A stretch of DNA of 64,000 bases. Origin: Acinetobacter chinensis (GTDB lineage: Bacteria; Pseudomonadota; Gammaproteobacteria; Pseudomonadales; Moraxellaceae). This document shows, in pieces, positions 40,852-51,571 of the stretch. The DNA is taken from positions 3,038,001-3,102,000 of the forward strand of contig NZ_CP032134.1 in NCBI RefSeq assembly GCF_002165375.2, read 5' to 3'. Below the pieces are notes generated by a model. It had not been told where the DNA came from and ran no database searches. It worked only from the letters and a program-made list of their open reading frames with translations. The translations under genes were made by a program, and so were the position numbers. The stretch's first letter is position 1. Each line of letters begins with the position of its first letter.

Positions 40852-42162
40852 TCAGGCAGATTTACTGTTTATAACCTTCAGATCCACTTTAGGCTCAGCA
40901 GCTTTCTGTTCTGCTGGCTGACGTTCGGAACGCAGTTCTGGCTGTTCAGCACCATTGATCACGGCTTCATTGACCACAACCGTACCAACATCTGTTCGGC
41001 TAGGCAGATCATACATGACTTCAAGCAGACTGTTTTCCAGAATTGAGCGCAGACCACGGGCACCTGTATTGCGTTCAAGTGCCTTTTTAGCAACAGCACG
41101 CAGTGCAGACTCTTCAAATACAAGGTCCACATTTTCCATATCAAACAGATACTGATACTGACGTGTCAGTGCATTTTTAGGCTCTGTCAGAATCTGCATC
41201 AATGCATCTTCATCCAGTTCGTCCAGTGTTGCGATCACAGGCAGACGACCGATGAATTCAGGAATCAGACCGAACTTAACCATATCAGTCGCTTCAACCT
41301 TACGGAAAAGATCAGAAAGTTTCTGAGTCTCATCTTTTTTCTTCACATCTGCTGTGAAACCGATACCACCTTTTTCCTGACGCTGCTGCACAATCTTCTC
41401 AAGACCTGAGAAAGCACCACCACAGATAAATAGGATATTGGATGTATCTATCTGAATGAATTCCTGCTGTGGATGTTTACGTCCACCCTGAGGAGGAATG
41501 GAAGCAACCGTTCCTTCAATCATTTTCAGTAAAGCCTGCTGTACGCCTTCACCGGATACATCACGGGTAATGGATGGGTTTTCAGACTTCCGGGTAATCT
41601 TGTCGATTTCATCGATGTAGATGATCCCTTTCTGCGCTTTTTCCACATCGTAATCGGCTTTCTGCAACAGTTTCTGAACGATGTTTTCAACATCTTCACC
41701 CACATAACCTGCTTCAGTCAGTGTTGTTGCATCCGCCATGGCAAATGGAACATCAAGCAAACGGGCAAGTGTCTGTGCAAGCAAGGTTTTACCTGAACCT
41801 GTCGGTCCAACCAGCAGAATATTACTTTTCGCAATTTCCACTGCATCGTCATTTTTATGACCTGACTGTGTCACTTTCAGACGTTTGTAATGGTTATATA
41901 CCGCAACTGAAAGGGTTTTCTTTGCAACATCCTGACCAATCACATACTGATCCAGTGCAGCACGGATTTCATGTGGTTTTGGTAAAGGTCGGCTCGCCCA
42001 GTCACCGGATTCAACCTGCTGACTGGTCTGCACAAGATCAAGGCATACGTCCACACATTCATTACAGATGTATGCGTCCTCTCCTGCAATCAGTTTCCCG
42101 ACTTCAGACTGCGTTTTACCGCAAAATGAACAATGTTTTTGTCCTTGAGGATTATCGGACAT
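40852..42162 (-). CDS. clpX: ATP-dependent Clp protease ATP-binding subunit ClpX
   Basis: A 436-residue AAA+ unfoldase that feeds ClpP. The N-terminal C4 zinc-binding domain reads [30 protein letters not shown] (about 10-40). Walker [13 protein letters not shown] (about 120), pore loop AGYVGEDVE, Walker [11 protein letters not shown] and the ClpP-docking loop IGF (GGIGFTADV) are present. ATG 42162 with GGAGTGAAT upstream is preferred over a GTG at 42168. Confidence 0.97.
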   Translation of the reverse strand: MSDNPQGQKHCSFCGKTQSEVGKLIAGEDAYICNECVDVCLDLVQTSQQVESGDWASRPLPKPHEIRAALDQYVIGQDVAKKTLSVAVYNHYKRLKVTQSGHKNDDAVEIAKSNILLVGPTGSGKTLLAQTLARLLDVPFAMADATTLTEAGYVGEDVENIVQKLLQKADYDVEKAQKGIIYIDEIDKITRKSENPSITRDVSGEGVQQALLKMIEGTVASIPPQGGRKHPQQEFIQIDTSNILFICGGAFSGLEKIVQQRQEKGGIGFTADVKKKDETQKLSDLFRKVEATDMVKFGLIPEFIGRLPVIATLDELDEDALMQILTEPKNALTRQYQYLFDMENVDLVFEESALRAVAKKALERNTGARGLRSILENSLLEVMYDLPSRTDVGTVVVNEAVINGAEQPELRSERQPAEQKAAEPKVDLKVINSKSA

Positions 42163-42190
42163 ATTCACTCCAGTATTAAATCTTTATTAC

Positions 42191-42796
42191 TTATGGACGT
42201 TTAGATAACACTTCGTCCACAAGACCGTATTCTTTAGCCTGCTGTGCAGTCATAAAATTATCACGGTCTGTATCACGTGCCACTTTTTCAAAGTCCTGAC
42301 CACTGTGTTCAGCCATCAGTCTGTTCAGACGTTCTTTAATGAACAGAATTTCACGGGCATGAATTTCAATGTCAGATGCCTGACCACGGAAACCACCCAG
42401 TGGCTGGTGAATCATGACACGGGCATTTTCAAGACAGTAGCGTTTCCCTTTGGCACCTGCATTCAGCAGGAATGCACCCATGGATGCTGCCTGTCCCATA
42501 CAGTACGTCACCACATCAGGTTTAATGAACTGCATGGTGTCATAAATCGCCATTCCGGCAGTGACTGAACCACCAGGAGAGTTGATATACAGATGAATAT
42601 CCTTGTCCGGATTTTCAGCTTCAAGAAACAACATCTGGGCAACAATCAGATTTGCCATGTTGTCTTCAACTTCGCCTGTTAAAAATATTACTCGCTCACG
42701 TAAAAGACGTGAAAAAATATCAAAAGAACGCTCACCACGGGATGACTGTTCGACCACAACCGGCACTAAAGCGTTTTCAATAGATGGAACATACAT
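42191..42796 (-). CDS. clpP: ATP-dependent Clp protease proteolytic subunit ClpP
   Basis: A 201-residue serine protease forming the tetradecameric chamber. The catalytic triad is visible: Ser in [11 protein letters not shown], His in [11 protein letters not shown], and Asp in the [10 protein letters not shown] block. [16 protein letters not shown] is the oxyanion region. ATG 42796 ([14 protein letters not shown]) fits the family; the extra upstream residues to 42829 do not. clpX is 28 bp downstream. Confidence 0.97.
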   Translation of the reverse strand: MYVPSIENALVPVVVEQSSRGERSFDIFSRLLRERVIFLTGEVEDNMANLIVAQMLFLEAENPDKDIHLYINSPGGSVTAGMAIYDTMQFIKPDVVTYCMGQAASMGAFLLNAGAKGKRYCLENARVMIHQPLGGFRGQASDIEIHAREILFIKERLNRLMAEHSGQDFEKVARDTDRDNFMTAQQAKEYGLVDEVLSKRP

Positions 42797-42952
42797 ACGT
42801 TTATTTATTCCTGAATTCTTGTTACACAACCCATAGCCACAATATGAGGGATAATTGCTGAAATTGCAAAATATTCACAATTAAATAACAGAATTTTTTT
42901 GGATATACTTTGTGAATTCAGGACATCCTCTGCTCATGGATACGCAGAAAAA

Positions 42953-42976
42953 AAGGCGCTTTACGCGCCTTTTTTC
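42953..42976 (-). terminator. terminator of tig
   Basis: Stem aggcgc / gcgcct with A and T runs on both flanks, just past the tig stop. clpP is probably read from its own promoter in 42797-42952 as well as by read-through. Confidence 0.8.
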
Positions 42977-42989
42977 ACTCAAGCAGTGA

Positions 42990-44324
42990 TCAGCCTTGCT
43001 GACGAGCCTGTTGCTCTTTCAGAAGCTCTTCATAGCTTACAGCTTTATCAGTCACTTTTGCAGAAGCAAGGATGTAATCTACAACCTGATCTTCAAGAAC
43101 AACTGCTTCAATCTGAGAACGCTGCTGTTTATCGTTTTTGAAGTATTCGATCACTTCAGATGGATCTTCATAAGAAGAAGCCATGTCTTCGATATAAGCT
43201 TCAACACGAGCTGCATCCACTTCAAGTTTAGCATCAGCCAGTACTTTGCTTACCAGTACGCCCAGTTTAACTGATTTTTCAGCCTGTTCTTTGAACAGTT
43301 CATCCGGCAGCATGCTGCTGTCAAATGCTTTAGCGCCCTGAGCACCAAACTGCTGTGTGAACTGCTGAATCATCTGTTGACGCTGACGGTCAATTTCCTG
43401 AGCCATCATAGACTTTGGGATTTCAATGTCGTTTGCTGCAACAAGTGCATCAAAAGCAGCGCCTTTCACCTGGTTACGTAAACCATTTTTAACTTCACGT
43501 TCCATGTTTTTACGAACGTCAGCTTTTAATTTTTCAACGCCTTCTTCTTCAGTTAAACCAAAGATTTTCAGGAATTCAGCATCAATTTCAGGAAGCTTCT
43601 GTTTTTCAACCAGTTTAACATTGATTTTAAACTGAGCAGTTTTACCTGCCAGGTTAGCAGCCTGATAGTCTTCTGGGAAAGTAACATCAATTACTTTCTC
43701 TTCGCCTTTCTTCATGCCAACAATGCCATCTTCAAAGCCAGGAATCATACGACCTGAACCAAGAACAAGCTTGAAGTTTTCTGAAGAACCGCCTTCAAAT
43801 TTTTCGCCGTCAATTGAACCTTCAAAATCAAAAGTTACCTGCATGTCTTTTTTAGCCATGCCTTTTGTTTCAACCCATTCAGCGCGCTGTTTCTGAAGGT
43901 TTTCAATCATCTGATCAACGTCTTTGTCGTTTACTTCAGTTGATTTACGTTCAACTTCAAGCGCATCAAATGCTTTTACTTCAACTTCTGGATAAACTTC
44001 AACAGTTGCTTCATAAACAAGTGCGTCGTCTTTGTTTTCAACTTTTTCAATGTTAGGCATGCCTACAGCATTAATTTTTTCCTGCTGGATCGCTTCAAAC
44101 ACTGTGTCACGAATCACATCGTTTACAACTTCCTGATAAATGCCTGCGCCATATTCGCGACGCACAACATCCAAAGGCACTTTACCTGGACGGAAGCCGT
44201 TAATCTTTACAGTTTTGGCAGTACGTTTCAAACGAGCTTCAAACTGCTCGTTCACACGGCTCGTCGGTACAGATACATTTAAACGACGGGCAACGCCCGA
44301 AACCGCTTCAGAAGTTACTTGCAT
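42990..44324 (-). CDS. tig: trigger factor
   Basis: A 444-residue ribosome-bound chaperone and prolyl isomerase. The ribosome-docking signature GFRPGKVP lies near residue 45, in the N-terminal domain that starts [20 protein letters not shown]. The FKBP-type domain (about 150-240) has [17 protein letters not shown] and [20 protein letters not shown]. The helical C-terminal arms follow. tig-clpP-clpX is the standard gammaproteobacterial order. Confidence 0.97.
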   Translation of the reverse strand: MQVTSEAVSGVARRLNVSVPTSRVNEQFEARLKRTAKTVKINGFRPGKVPLDVVRREYGAGIYQEVVNDVIRDTVFEAIQQEKINAVGMPNIEKVENKDDALVYEATVEVYPEVEVKAFDALEVERKSTEVNDKDVDQMIENLQKQRAEWVETKGMAKKDMQVTFDFEGSIDGEKFEGGSSENFKLVLGSGRMIPGFEDGIVGMKKGEEKVIDVTFPEDYQAANLAGKTAQFKINVKLVEKQKLPEIDAEFLKIFGLTEEEGVEKLKADVRKNMEREVKNGLRNQVKGAAFDALVAANDIEIPKSMMAQEIDRQRQQMIQQFTQQFGAQGAKAFDSSMLPDELFKEQAEKSVKLGVLVSKVLADAKLEVDAARVEAYIEDMASSYEDPSEVIEYFKNDKQQRSQIEAVVLEDQVVDYILASAKVTDKAVSYEELLKEQQARQQG

Positions 44325-44507
44325 GGCTTCCTCGATATTAGAAATAGTAATTGCAATTTTGAAAGTGCCATATTATATGACAACATTTAAAAATATACAA
44401 AATAGCATTATAACACTATAAATTTCATGTTGAACGCTGAACTTACGGTCTAAGTAAAATCAATAAACTGCAATTAAATCTGATTATTTTCCAACCCGCT
44501 ATTGCAA

Positions 44508-44528
44508 ATGATAAAGTTTCTCATTATT
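44508..44528 (+). promoter_or_regulatory. putative Fur box upstream of the first siderophore receptor
   Basis: The minus strand reads AATAATGAGAAACTTTATCAT. By eye this matches about 18 of 21 positions of a Fur-type AATAATGAGAATCATTATCAT pattern. It lies 60-80 bp upstream of the receptor start, in an AT-rich promoter region. Confidence 0.5.
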
Positions 44529-44588
44529 ATTAGCATGCAAAAACCTAACCTATTGTTTTTATTTTTTATTTAGCGGAATCGTTTGAGC

Positions 44589-46784
44589 ATGGGATATATC
44601 AGAAATCATAAGAAGCGCACTCAGCTGGCTGCTGCTTCAATCATAAGCTTATCATCACCTTGGGTCTTCGCAGACGGTGATACAAAAGTACAAAAGGTAG
44701 AACAGCTGGATAAAATTACCTTTGTTGCCGAGCAACAGGAAAGCTATTATGTTAAAGAATCCCAGAATGCAAAGATGACAGCACCGCTGCTGGATACCGC
44801 CCGTACAGTCAATATTATTTCAAAAAAAGAAATAGATGAACGTGCAGCCACTTCTTTACAGGATATTCTCAGAACAACGCCAGGGATCACTTTAGGCTCA
44901 GGCGAAGGTGGTACACCTATGGGCGACCGCCCTTTCATCCGTGGTTATGAAGCCAGTACAGATATTCTGATTGATGGTATGCGTGATTATGCACGTGGCT
45001 CTCATGAAAGTTTCAACCTGGAAGCTGTTGAAGTGAGCAAAGGACCCGGTTCTGTATATTCAGGTCGTGGTTCAACCGGTGGAACAATTAATTTAGTTAC
45101 TAAAAAACCAAAAAACAAAACAGAATCTGAAGTGACTTCAGAATATCAGAACTCCGGTAAAGGTCATGCGAAATACCGCTTTACCACAGACAATAATGTT
45201 GCCATTAACGACAATATTGCAGTTCGTCTGAACGCCATGCTGGATCAGGGTGAAGTTGCCCGTCGTGATAATGTTGAAACTGACCGCTGGGGTGTTGCAC
45301 CGTCCATTACGTTTGGTATGAATGGCCCTACCCGTCTAACTGCCGGTTATAGCCGACTGGAATTCAATGACACACCTGATATGGGTATTCCATTCAGTAA
45401 TGCATCAAATCCAGACAGAAAAACACCGATTGAAAGCATGCCATTTGAAACCAATTTTGGCCGCCCAGACATTGATTACCGCAACTACACTTCCGAAATT
45501 TTCAGCCTGAATTTTGAACATGATTTCAACGATGCACTGAAATTACGTATTGCAGCGCAGGATCTACAGACCATACAGGAATATTTCTTTACCCGTCTAA
45601 GCTTTGGCTGTGTAGCAAGCAGTGGAACGGCATGTCAGACAGAGGGTCCTGGTCTGACATATAACCGAGCAAACCGTCAGTCGTACCGTACAAGCCATGT
45701 CAATGCAGCTCAGGCTGATTTACAGGCTCAGTTTAAAACAGGTTCCATAGCCCATGACCTGATTACTGGTATTGATTACAGCAAGGAACGTATCGGTACA
45801 CGTTCAGGCGCTGCTGTTGGTGCAGGATCTGAAACAGTTGATTTCTATAATCCGACACAGAAAAATTACTCTGGCTTCCACATACCGTGGGGCGCATGGA
45901 CAAACGAAGGGGAAATCGAAGCAAAAGGAATTTATGTCTTTGACACCATTTCTCTTTTACCAAAACTGGATGTTAATTTAGGTCTACGTTTTGACGATTA
46001 TAAATCAGCAAGTTCTTCTGACTCAGTTTCCGAAAACATGTTTAACTACCAGGCAGGCATTGTTTATAAACTGACTGAAAATGGTCGCATTTATGCAAAT
46101 TATGCAACTTCAATGAACCCAACCGGGGATAACCTCGGTCAGGCTGGTGGTGCAGACGGAGCAGCAAGCGGTGCAGCTCTGAATGATCTGGATCCTGAAA
46201 AATCGAAAAGCATTGAAATTGGAACAAAATGGGAACTATTTGATGGCGATTTAGCGCTGAATGCCGCTATTTTTGAAACAAAGAAAACAGATGCCCGCAG
46301 TTATGATGCTGAAGGCATACTTTCAAATGATGGCGATAACCGCGTGCGTGGCGTAGAGTTAAGTTCAACAGGTCAGATTACACCTGCATGGAACTTAAGC
46401 GCAGGCTATGTCTATTTAGACCCTGAAATTTTAGACTATAAAAGTGGCGCTAAAGCTGAAAATATGAAAGGCAAGCAAATGAAATTTATTGCCAATCATA
46501 GTGCAAATCTGTGGACAACCTATGCCTTAACAGACAAGTTCAAATTCGGTGGTGGTGCAACTTATGTCGGCAAACGCTTTGTCGATGACGTGAATACCTA
46601 TTATTTACCAGACCATATCCGCTATGATGCATTTGCTCAGTATCAGGTGATCCCTGAATTTGGCTTACAGTTTAATATCAACAACATTACAAATGAGCGT
46701 ATTTATGATGCTTCACATGTTGGTGTATTTTCAACAATTGCCCCAGGTCGCTCATTTGCTGTGAAAGGCACTTATCGTTTCTAA
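44589..46784 (+). CDS. TonB-dependent siderophore receptor (Fiu-like), first copy
   Basis: A 731-residue outer-membrane receptor. A signal peptide (about residues 1-29, cleavage near VFADG) is followed by a plug domain with LLDTARTVNIISKKEI, LRTTPGITLGSGEGG, GDRPFIRGYEASTDILIDG and VEVSKGPGSVYSGRGSTGGTINL. A 22-strand barrel follows, ending in GRSFAVKGTYRF with the terminal aromatic. The sequence belongs to the catecholate receptor group of Fiu/PiuA. A Cys pair in SFGCVASSGTAC may form an extracellular loop disulfide. A TTG at 44583 was not used. Confidence 0.88.
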   Translation: MGYIRNHKKRTQLAAASIISLSSPWVFADGDTKVQKVEQLDKITFVAEQQESYYVKESQNAKMTAPLLDTARTVNIISKKEIDERAATSLQDILRTTPGITLGSGEGGTPMGDRPFIRGYEASTDILIDGMRDYARGSHESFNLEAVEVSKGPGSVYSGRGSTGGTINLVTKKPKNKTESEVTSEYQNSGKGHAKYRFTTDNNVAINDNIAVRLNAMLDQGEVARRDNVETDRWGVAPSITFGMNGPTRLTAGYSRLEFNDTPDMGIPFSNASNPDRKTPIESMPFETNFGRPDIDYRNYTSEIFSLNFEHDFNDALKLRIAAQDLQTIQEYFFTRLSFGCVASSGTACQTEGPGLTYNRANRQSYRTSHVNAAQADLQAQFKTGSIAHDLITGIDYSKERIGTRSGAAVGAGSETVDFYNPTQKNYSGFHIPWGAWTNEGEIEAKGIYVFDTISLLPKLDVNLGLRFDDYKSASSSDSVSENMFNYQAGIVYKLTENGRIYANYATSMNPTGDNLGQAGGADGAASGAALNDLDPEKSKSIEIGTKWELFDGDLALNAAIFETKKTDARSYDAEGILSNDGDNRVRGVELSSTGQITPAWNLSAGYVYLDPEILDYKSGAKAENMKGKQMKFIANHSANLWTTYALTDKFKFGGGATYVGKRFVDDVNTYYLPDHIRYDAFAQYQVIPEFGLQFNINNITNERIYDASHVGVFSTIAPGRSFAVKGTYRF

Positions 46785-46800
46785 AACTGAAAATATAAGA

Positions 46801-46837
46801 AAAAGCAGCATAAAATACATTTATGCTGCTTTTTTTA
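46801..46837 (+). terminator. terminator of the first receptor gene
   Basis: Twelve-base-pair stem aagcagcataaa / tttatgctgctt followed by T7, 16 bp past the stop. Confidence 0.9.
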
Positions 46838-47046
46838 TCCATATTTTCTCTGTATATATATACAGAATAATAAAAGCACAGACTAAAAATCAGTATTCTC
46901 AATAAAAATTTAAAAATCCAACCATTTTACCAATATTTAACAAAAACATAACATTAAGTATTTTTTGTTATATCATTACATTAAATACTACTATCATATT
47001 GTGATTATTTATCGCCATTTGCAATCAAACAGTGATGTAAAAATTA

Positions 47047-47065
47047 AATAAGAATTATTATTATT
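47047..47065 (+). promoter_or_regulatory. putative Fur box upstream of the second receptor
   Basis: The minus strand reads AATAATAATAATTCTTATT, matching about 14 of 19 positions of GATAATGATAATCATTATC. It is 35-53 bp before the start codon. Confidence 0.45.
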
Positions 47066-47099
47066 CGCATACAAATTAACAGTCTCGTTTGGGATGCAT

Positions 47100-49436
47100 A
47101 TGTCTTTCATTAAAACACGTAAAAAGATTGTTTCTACAGCAATCGCTTCTTCCCTGTCTGTCATGGCTACAGCTGCAATCGCTCAGGATGGCGTAACACA
47201 GGCTCAGCAACTTGAAACGATCCGTACTAAAGCAACTGCTGAACAGGGTTTGAAAGTCGATACATCTGCAAACTCCAAATTCGTAGCACCTTTACTGGAT
47301 ACACCTAAATCTGTTTCTGTTATCTCTAAACAGTTAATCGCAGATACTCAGGTGACAACTTTGAGCGACGCACTGCGTACAGTTCCAGGTATTACTTTAG
47401 GTGCTGGTGAAGGCGGTAACCCAAACGGTGACCGTCCGTTTATCCGTGGTTATAACTCTGAAAGCTCAATGTATGTCGATGGTGTCCGCAACTCATCTTC
47501 ACAAAACCGCGAAATGTTTGCTGTTGAACAGGTTGAAGTCACCAAAGGTTCTGCCTCTGCAATGGGTGGTGCTGGTACTTCTGGTGGTAGTATCAACATG
47601 ATTTCTAAAGTGGCTAAAAAAGGTGACTTTCTGGAAGGTTCTGTAGCAGGCGGTACAGACAACTATCAGCGTATTACTTTAGATGGCAACAAAGACTTTG
47701 GTAACGGTATTGCTGCCCGTGTGGCAGTGATGGGACATCATAACGAAAAAGCTGGTCAGGATGACGGCGCAGAATACAAACGTGCAGGTATTGCACCAAG
47801 CATTACCTTTGGCTTAGACACTCCAACACGTGCAACTTTAGCTTATTATTATCTGAAAACTGATGATACGCCGGATTCTGGTATACCTTACAATAACCCT
47901 TTCTCAGCAAATGCTGATCCGTCAAAGGATTTCACACATTGGAATGGTAACGGTAAACCTATTGATGTTAAACAAGGCATCTATTATGGATGGAAAGACC
48001 GTGATTTCCAGAAACAGGAAAATCAGGCTGGAACCATTAAACTGGAACACGATTTAACTGATGAGTTAACACTTACCAATACAGCAGTCTATAACAACTC
48101 TAAAAATGACTACCTTTGGACAAACCCTGACGACTCTAAAGGTAATATCTATGATAAATCCAATGGTGCATTAACGGGTAATGTCTGGGCACGTGCAAAC
48201 TCCCGTATTGCTGATACAGATACATTTACTGATCAGCTGGCTCTGACAGGTAAATTTAATACAGGCGCACTCAAACACAGCTTCAACTTAGGTGCTGAAT
48301 ATTCAGACCAGGAAACTGATCGTACCCAGTATATTATCAACGGTAAGGACGCTACAGGTACTTCGTATGCTTGTGGTTCAGCAGTGACATCTACAGGTCC
48401 TGGATGTGTTAATGTCAATAACCCTGAACGCTATGGTTTCAATGGAACGTTAAGTACTCAAGGCGCTGACCAATACAACATCCAGTCTAAATCCACCTCT
48501 GTATATTTCCTGGACAGCATTGAATTTAACCCGCAATGGATCCTTGATCTTGGTGTTCGCTGGGATAAGTTTGAAACAGATCAGGTCATGACTTATGGCG
48601 CATTAAACAGTGCTGTGACTGCTGCAAAACCTACAGCTAAAGCCGGTGACAAACTTAAACTGAACAGTGACTCAGACTTTTTCAATTACCAGGCTGGTTT
48701 AACATTTAAACCACGCGAAAATGGTTCTGTTTATATCAGCTATGCTACCTCTGCAAATCCTGTCGGTGTAGATGGTGGTGATGGCTCAGAAGGCATTGGT
48801 GCTCCAGGTCGTAACACTTCTGAAGAACAAGCCCGTGCGATGAACAACCTGAAACCTGAAGAAGTAAAAACTTACGAACTGGGGACTAAATGGGATGTTC
48901 TTAACGATCGCTTAAACTTAACTGCGGCTATTTTCCGTACCGAAAAAGAAAATACACGTGCAACTGATGCAGATAACTTTACACGTAATATTGGTGAAAC
49001 CCGTGTAGATGGTATTGAGTTAGGTGCAAATGGTAATATCACTGATAAATGGGCTGTTTCTGCAGGCTATACCTATTTAGACAGCGAACTGGTTGATGAT
49101 GGTCCAAAAGAAACAAATGAAGGGAACCAGGTTCAAAACGTTGCTAAAAACTCAGCAACACTTTGGACGACTTATCAAGTGCTTCCACAGTTGAATTTAG
49201 GTGTAGGCGCTGTTGCGATGGATAAAGTCTATGGCAATGCTGCAAACACTAAATTTGTTCCAGGTTATGTCCGTTATGACGCAATGGCTCGTTATAACGT
49301 AAATAAAAATGTTGATTTACAGCTGAACGTAAACAACCTTTCTGACAAACGTTATTTCACTAAAGCATATGCATCCCACTATGCAACTGAAGCTGAAGGC
49401 CGCAGTGCTGTACTGTCTGTAAACTTTAAGTACTGA
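47100..49436 (+). CDS. TonB-dependent siderophore receptor (Fiu/PiuA-like), second copy
   Basis: A 778-residue outer-membrane receptor paralogous to the preceding gene. The signal peptide ends near AAIAQDG. The plug repeats the same blocks (LLDTPKSVSVISKQL, LRTVPGITLGAGEGG, GDRPFIRGYNSESSMYVDG, VEVTKGSASAMGGAGTSGGSINM). The barrel ends in AVLSVNFKY. A Cys-containing loop (YACGSAVTSTGPGC) sits where the first copy has its Cys pair. The PiuC gene directly downstream makes this the closer PiuA equivalent. ATG 47100 has GGGATG at proper spacing; ATG 47094 overlaps that site. Confidence 0.88.
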   Translation: MSFIKTRKKIVSTAIASSLSVMATAAIAQDGVTQAQQLETIRTKATAEQGLKVDTSANSKFVAPLLDTPKSVSVISKQLIADTQVTTLSDALRTVPGITLGAGEGGNPNGDRPFIRGYNSESSMYVDGVRNSSSQNREMFAVEQVEVTKGSASAMGGAGTSGGSINMISKVAKKGDFLEGSVAGGTDNYQRITLDGNKDFGNGIAARVAVMGHHNEKAGQDDGAEYKRAGIAPSITFGLDTPTRATLAYYYLKTDDTPDSGIPYNNPFSANADPSKDFTHWNGNGKPIDVKQGIYYGWKDRDFQKQENQAGTIKLEHDLTDELTLTNTAVYNNSKNDYLWTNPDDSKGNIYDKSNGALTGNVWARANSRIADTDTFTDQLALTGKFNTGALKHSFNLGAEYSDQETDRTQYIINGKDATGTSYACGSAVTSTGPGCVNVNNPERYGFNGTLSTQGADQYNIQSKSTSVYFLDSIEFNPQWILDLGVRWDKFETDQVMTYGALNSAVTAAKPTAKAGDKLKLNSDSDFFNYQAGLTFKPRENGSVYISYATSANPVGVDGGDGSEGIGAPGRNTSEEQARAMNNLKPEEVKTYELGTKWDVLNDRLNLTAAIFRTEKENTRATDADNFTRNIGETRVDGIELGANGNITDKWAVSAGYTYLDSELVDDGPKETNEGNQVQNVAKNSATLWTTYQVLPQLNLGVGAVAMDKVYGNAANTKFVPGYVRYDAMARYNVNKNVDLQLNVNNLSDKRYFTKAYASHYATEAEGRSAVLSVNFKY

Positions 49437-49487
49437 GTTTAAAATTAATCCATAATAAAAATATGGATTAAGCTCAACTGTTATATA

Positions 49488-49517
49488 ATAGCCTCTATTC
49501 ATAGAGGCTATTTTTCT
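49488..49517 (+). terminator. terminator or attenuating hairpin after the second receptor
   Basis: Stem atagcctcta / tagaggctat with loop ttca and T5. A weaker hairpin (taatccata / tatggatta) precedes it at about 49445-49470. It sits 44 bp before the PiuC start and would reduce read-through. Confidence 0.75.
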
Positions 49518-49560
49518 ATAAAACAATATATTCCCAACTCATCGAGTTTAAGGTGCTGCA

Positions 49561-50244
49561 ATGATCCACCACATACCAGATGTGCTAAGCAAAGAACAGG
49601 TTCAATATTTCCGCGATGCCATGCAAAATGCTGAATGGGTTGATGGACAGCAGTCTACTGGCTCTCTTTCAGCCAGTGTAAAACGTAATCAACAGCTTCC
49701 TGAAAATCATCCACTGACACAGCAACTGGGCAATATTATTCTGGAAGCACTGGGCAAAAACCCACTGTTTTTATCCGCTGCCCTACCTCTGGATATTTTA
49801 CCGCCTTATTTCAACCGTTATGAAAATCATGAAACTTTTGGCTTTCATGTCGATAATGCCATCCGAAATATACGTGGGACGCAACATCGTATCCGTACTG
49901 ACCTATCCTGCACCATATTTTTGAGTGAACCTGAAGAATACGAAGGTGGCGATCTGGTTGTAGAAGACACTTATGGATACCACGAAGTCAAACTTCCTGC
50001 GGGAGATATGATCCTCTACCCATCCACCAGCGTGCATGAAGTTACACCTGTGACCAAAGGTTGTCGCACAGCCTCATTTTTCTGGATACAGAGCATGATC
50101 CGTGACGATGCAACACGACATATGCTGTTTAACCTGGATCAGACCATTCAGAATTTAAGAACAGAACTGGGGGATGCACATACTGAGGTGGTTAAACTGA
50201 CCAGTCTGTACCACAACTTAATCCGTAAATGGGCTGAGCTATAA
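49561..50244 (+). CDS. piuC: PKHD-type Fe(II)/2-oxoglutarate hydroxylase (PiuC/YbiX)
   Basis: A 227-residue oxygenase of the YbiX/PiuC family that accompanies Fiu/PiuA receptors. The metal triad is HVDN (His, Asp, about 97-99) and a distal His in [10 protein letters not shown] (about 158). Arg in [12 protein letters not shown] follows, and [18 protein letters not shown] is the family block. The C-terminal helix [15 protein letters not shown] fits. The family may help modify a ferric siderophore or its uptake; the substrate is unproven. Confidence 0.9.
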   Translation: MIHHIPDVLSKEQVQYFRDAMQNAEWVDGQQSTGSLSASVKRNQQLPENHPLTQQLGNIILEALGKNPLFLSAALPLDILPPYFNRYENHETFGFHVDNAIRNIRGTQHRIRTDLSCTIFLSEPEEYEGGDLVVEDTYGYHEVKLPAGDMILYPSTSVHEVTPVTKGCRTASFFWIQSMIRDDATRHMLFNLDQTIQNLRTELGDAHTEVVKLTSLYHNLIRKWAEL

Positions 50245-50311
50245 AACAGCTCAACGATTATCAATAGCAAAAATTTAAATCCAAAAATATTCAGCCATCG
50301 GTCAGGTAAAT

Positions 50312-51412
50312 ATGAGCAACGCAATTTTAGCCCCATTGACACAAATTCCGCCCTATTTACAGACACTGAACGATTATGAAAAACAGGCGGTTAAACATTT
50401 ACCTGAAGCAAGCTGGCATTATTTAAATGGCGGTGCTATGGATGAGCAAAGCATCCAGGATAATCTGAATCAGTTCAGTCAGATTCGGCTTGTTCCACGT
50501 CTGCTGAATGATTTAAGCGGTGGTTCAACCGAGATCGAAATACTTGGGCAGAAATTCCCTCATCCGGTTTTTCTGGCTCCCATTGGGCATCAGCAACTGT
50601 TTCATCCGGATGGTGAAGCTGCATCTGCACTGGCAGCTGAAGTCATGGGCAGTAATTATGTATTAAGTACATTTACCAATACCGACCTGCATCAGCTGAA
50701 AAAAGAAAATCCGAATAAATGGTTTCAGCTGTACTGGCAGGGAAACAGGGAGAAGTCACTGGCTTTACTGAAACTTGCTGAACAGCATGATTTCAAAGCG
50801 ATTGTGATTACGGTGGATGCACCACATAAAGGCATCCGCGACCGTGAGCGCCAGGCATTCTTTGAACTGCCTGAAGGTATGCAGCACCCACATACCCCTG
50901 CACATATCCCCCTCCCGGAAATTACGGAACATCAGCACCCTGTTTTTGATGGGCTGATGCAGATTGCACCTAAATGGGCAGACATTGAATATATTATTTC
51001 TCAGACCAGACTGCCTGTCATATTAAAAGGAATTCTCCATCCTCTTGATGCAAAAAAAGCAGTCGAACTGGGTGTCAAAAGTCTGATTATTTCCAATCAC
51101 GGCGGACGTGTTCTGGATACCTCCATTTCACCCCTGACTGCATTACAGAATATAAAAGCCGTTGTACCTGAAGATTTTCCTTTATTGCTCGATGGTGGTA
51201 TCCGTCGGGGTACAGATGTATTCAAAGCTTTGGCAATGGGTGCATCTGCGGTACTGATCGGTCGCCCTGCCATGTATGGTTTAGCAGTTGCAGGCGCTTT
51301 AGGCGTTGCACATGTCCTGAAAATTTTAAAAGAAGAATTTGAAATTACTATGGCATTAATGGGAACAGCTACCGTAGCCGAGATTAATTCAGAATATATT
51401 TCTCACAAATAA
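50312..51412 (+). CDS. FMN-dependent alpha-hydroxy-acid oxidizing protein
   Basis: A 366-residue TIM-barrel flavoenzyme of the lactate oxidase / glycolate oxidase / L-lactate dehydrogenase family. SWHYLNGGA holds the N-terminal active-site Tyr; PVFLAPIGHQQLFHPDGE, FQLYWQGNRE (Tyr), IVITVDAP, LPVILKGI (Lys) and the catalytic-His block ISNHGGRVLDTSISPL follow. The FMN phosphate loop is LDGGIRRGTDVFKALAMGASAVLIGRP. It lies 67 bp after piuC on the same strand with no terminator between, so it is probably in the iron-uptake operon; that role is unusual for the family. Confidence 0.87.
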   Translation: MSNAILAPLTQIPPYLQTLNDYEKQAVKHLPEASWHYLNGGAMDEQSIQDNLNQFSQIRLVPRLLNDLSGGSTEIEILGQKFPHPVFLAPIGHQQLFHPDGEAASALAAEVMGSNYVLSTFTNTDLHQLKKENPNKWFQLYWQGNREKSLALLKLAEQHDFKAIVITVDAPHKGIRDRERQAFFELPEGMQHPHTPAHIPLPEITEHQHPVFDGLMQIAPKWADIEYIISQTRLPVILKGILHPLDAKKAVELGVKSLIISNHGGRVLDTSISPLTALQNIKAVVPEDFPLLLDGGIRRGTDVFKALAMGASAVLIGRPAMYGLAVAGALGVAHVLKILKEEFEITMALMGTATVAEINSEYISHK

Positions 51413-51493
51413 GCCTTTTTAAGGAAATAATTTTCCAGAATGTTCTGAATGATGCAAATTAAGGAAATTATTCCCGCAGAGAGTGTTTTAGAA

Positions 51494-51571
51494 TTAATCT
51501 AAAGTCAGACCCTGTACACGTTTTAAGACTTCGGGCTTATGCTGCTCAAAAAGCACATAAGTTGATGCAAA
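51494..51571 (-). pseudogene. possible C-terminal gene remnant
   Basis: A minus-strand frame closed upstream by a stop reads FASTYVLFEQHKPEVLKRVQ then GLTLD and TAA. It has protein-like codon use and composition (25 residues) but no start codon, so it looks like the 3' tail of a deleted gene. It is flanked by 12-bp direct repeats GATGCAAATTAA at 51451-51462 and 51564-51575. The parent family is not recognised. Short chance frames are common, so this is tentative. Confidence 0.3.

Larger units (their letters stand above)
46785..47099. other. intergenic region between the two receptors
   Basis: About 315 bp. It contains the first receptor's terminator and a putative Fur site; otherwise AT-rich with no reading frame. 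Confidence 0.6.
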
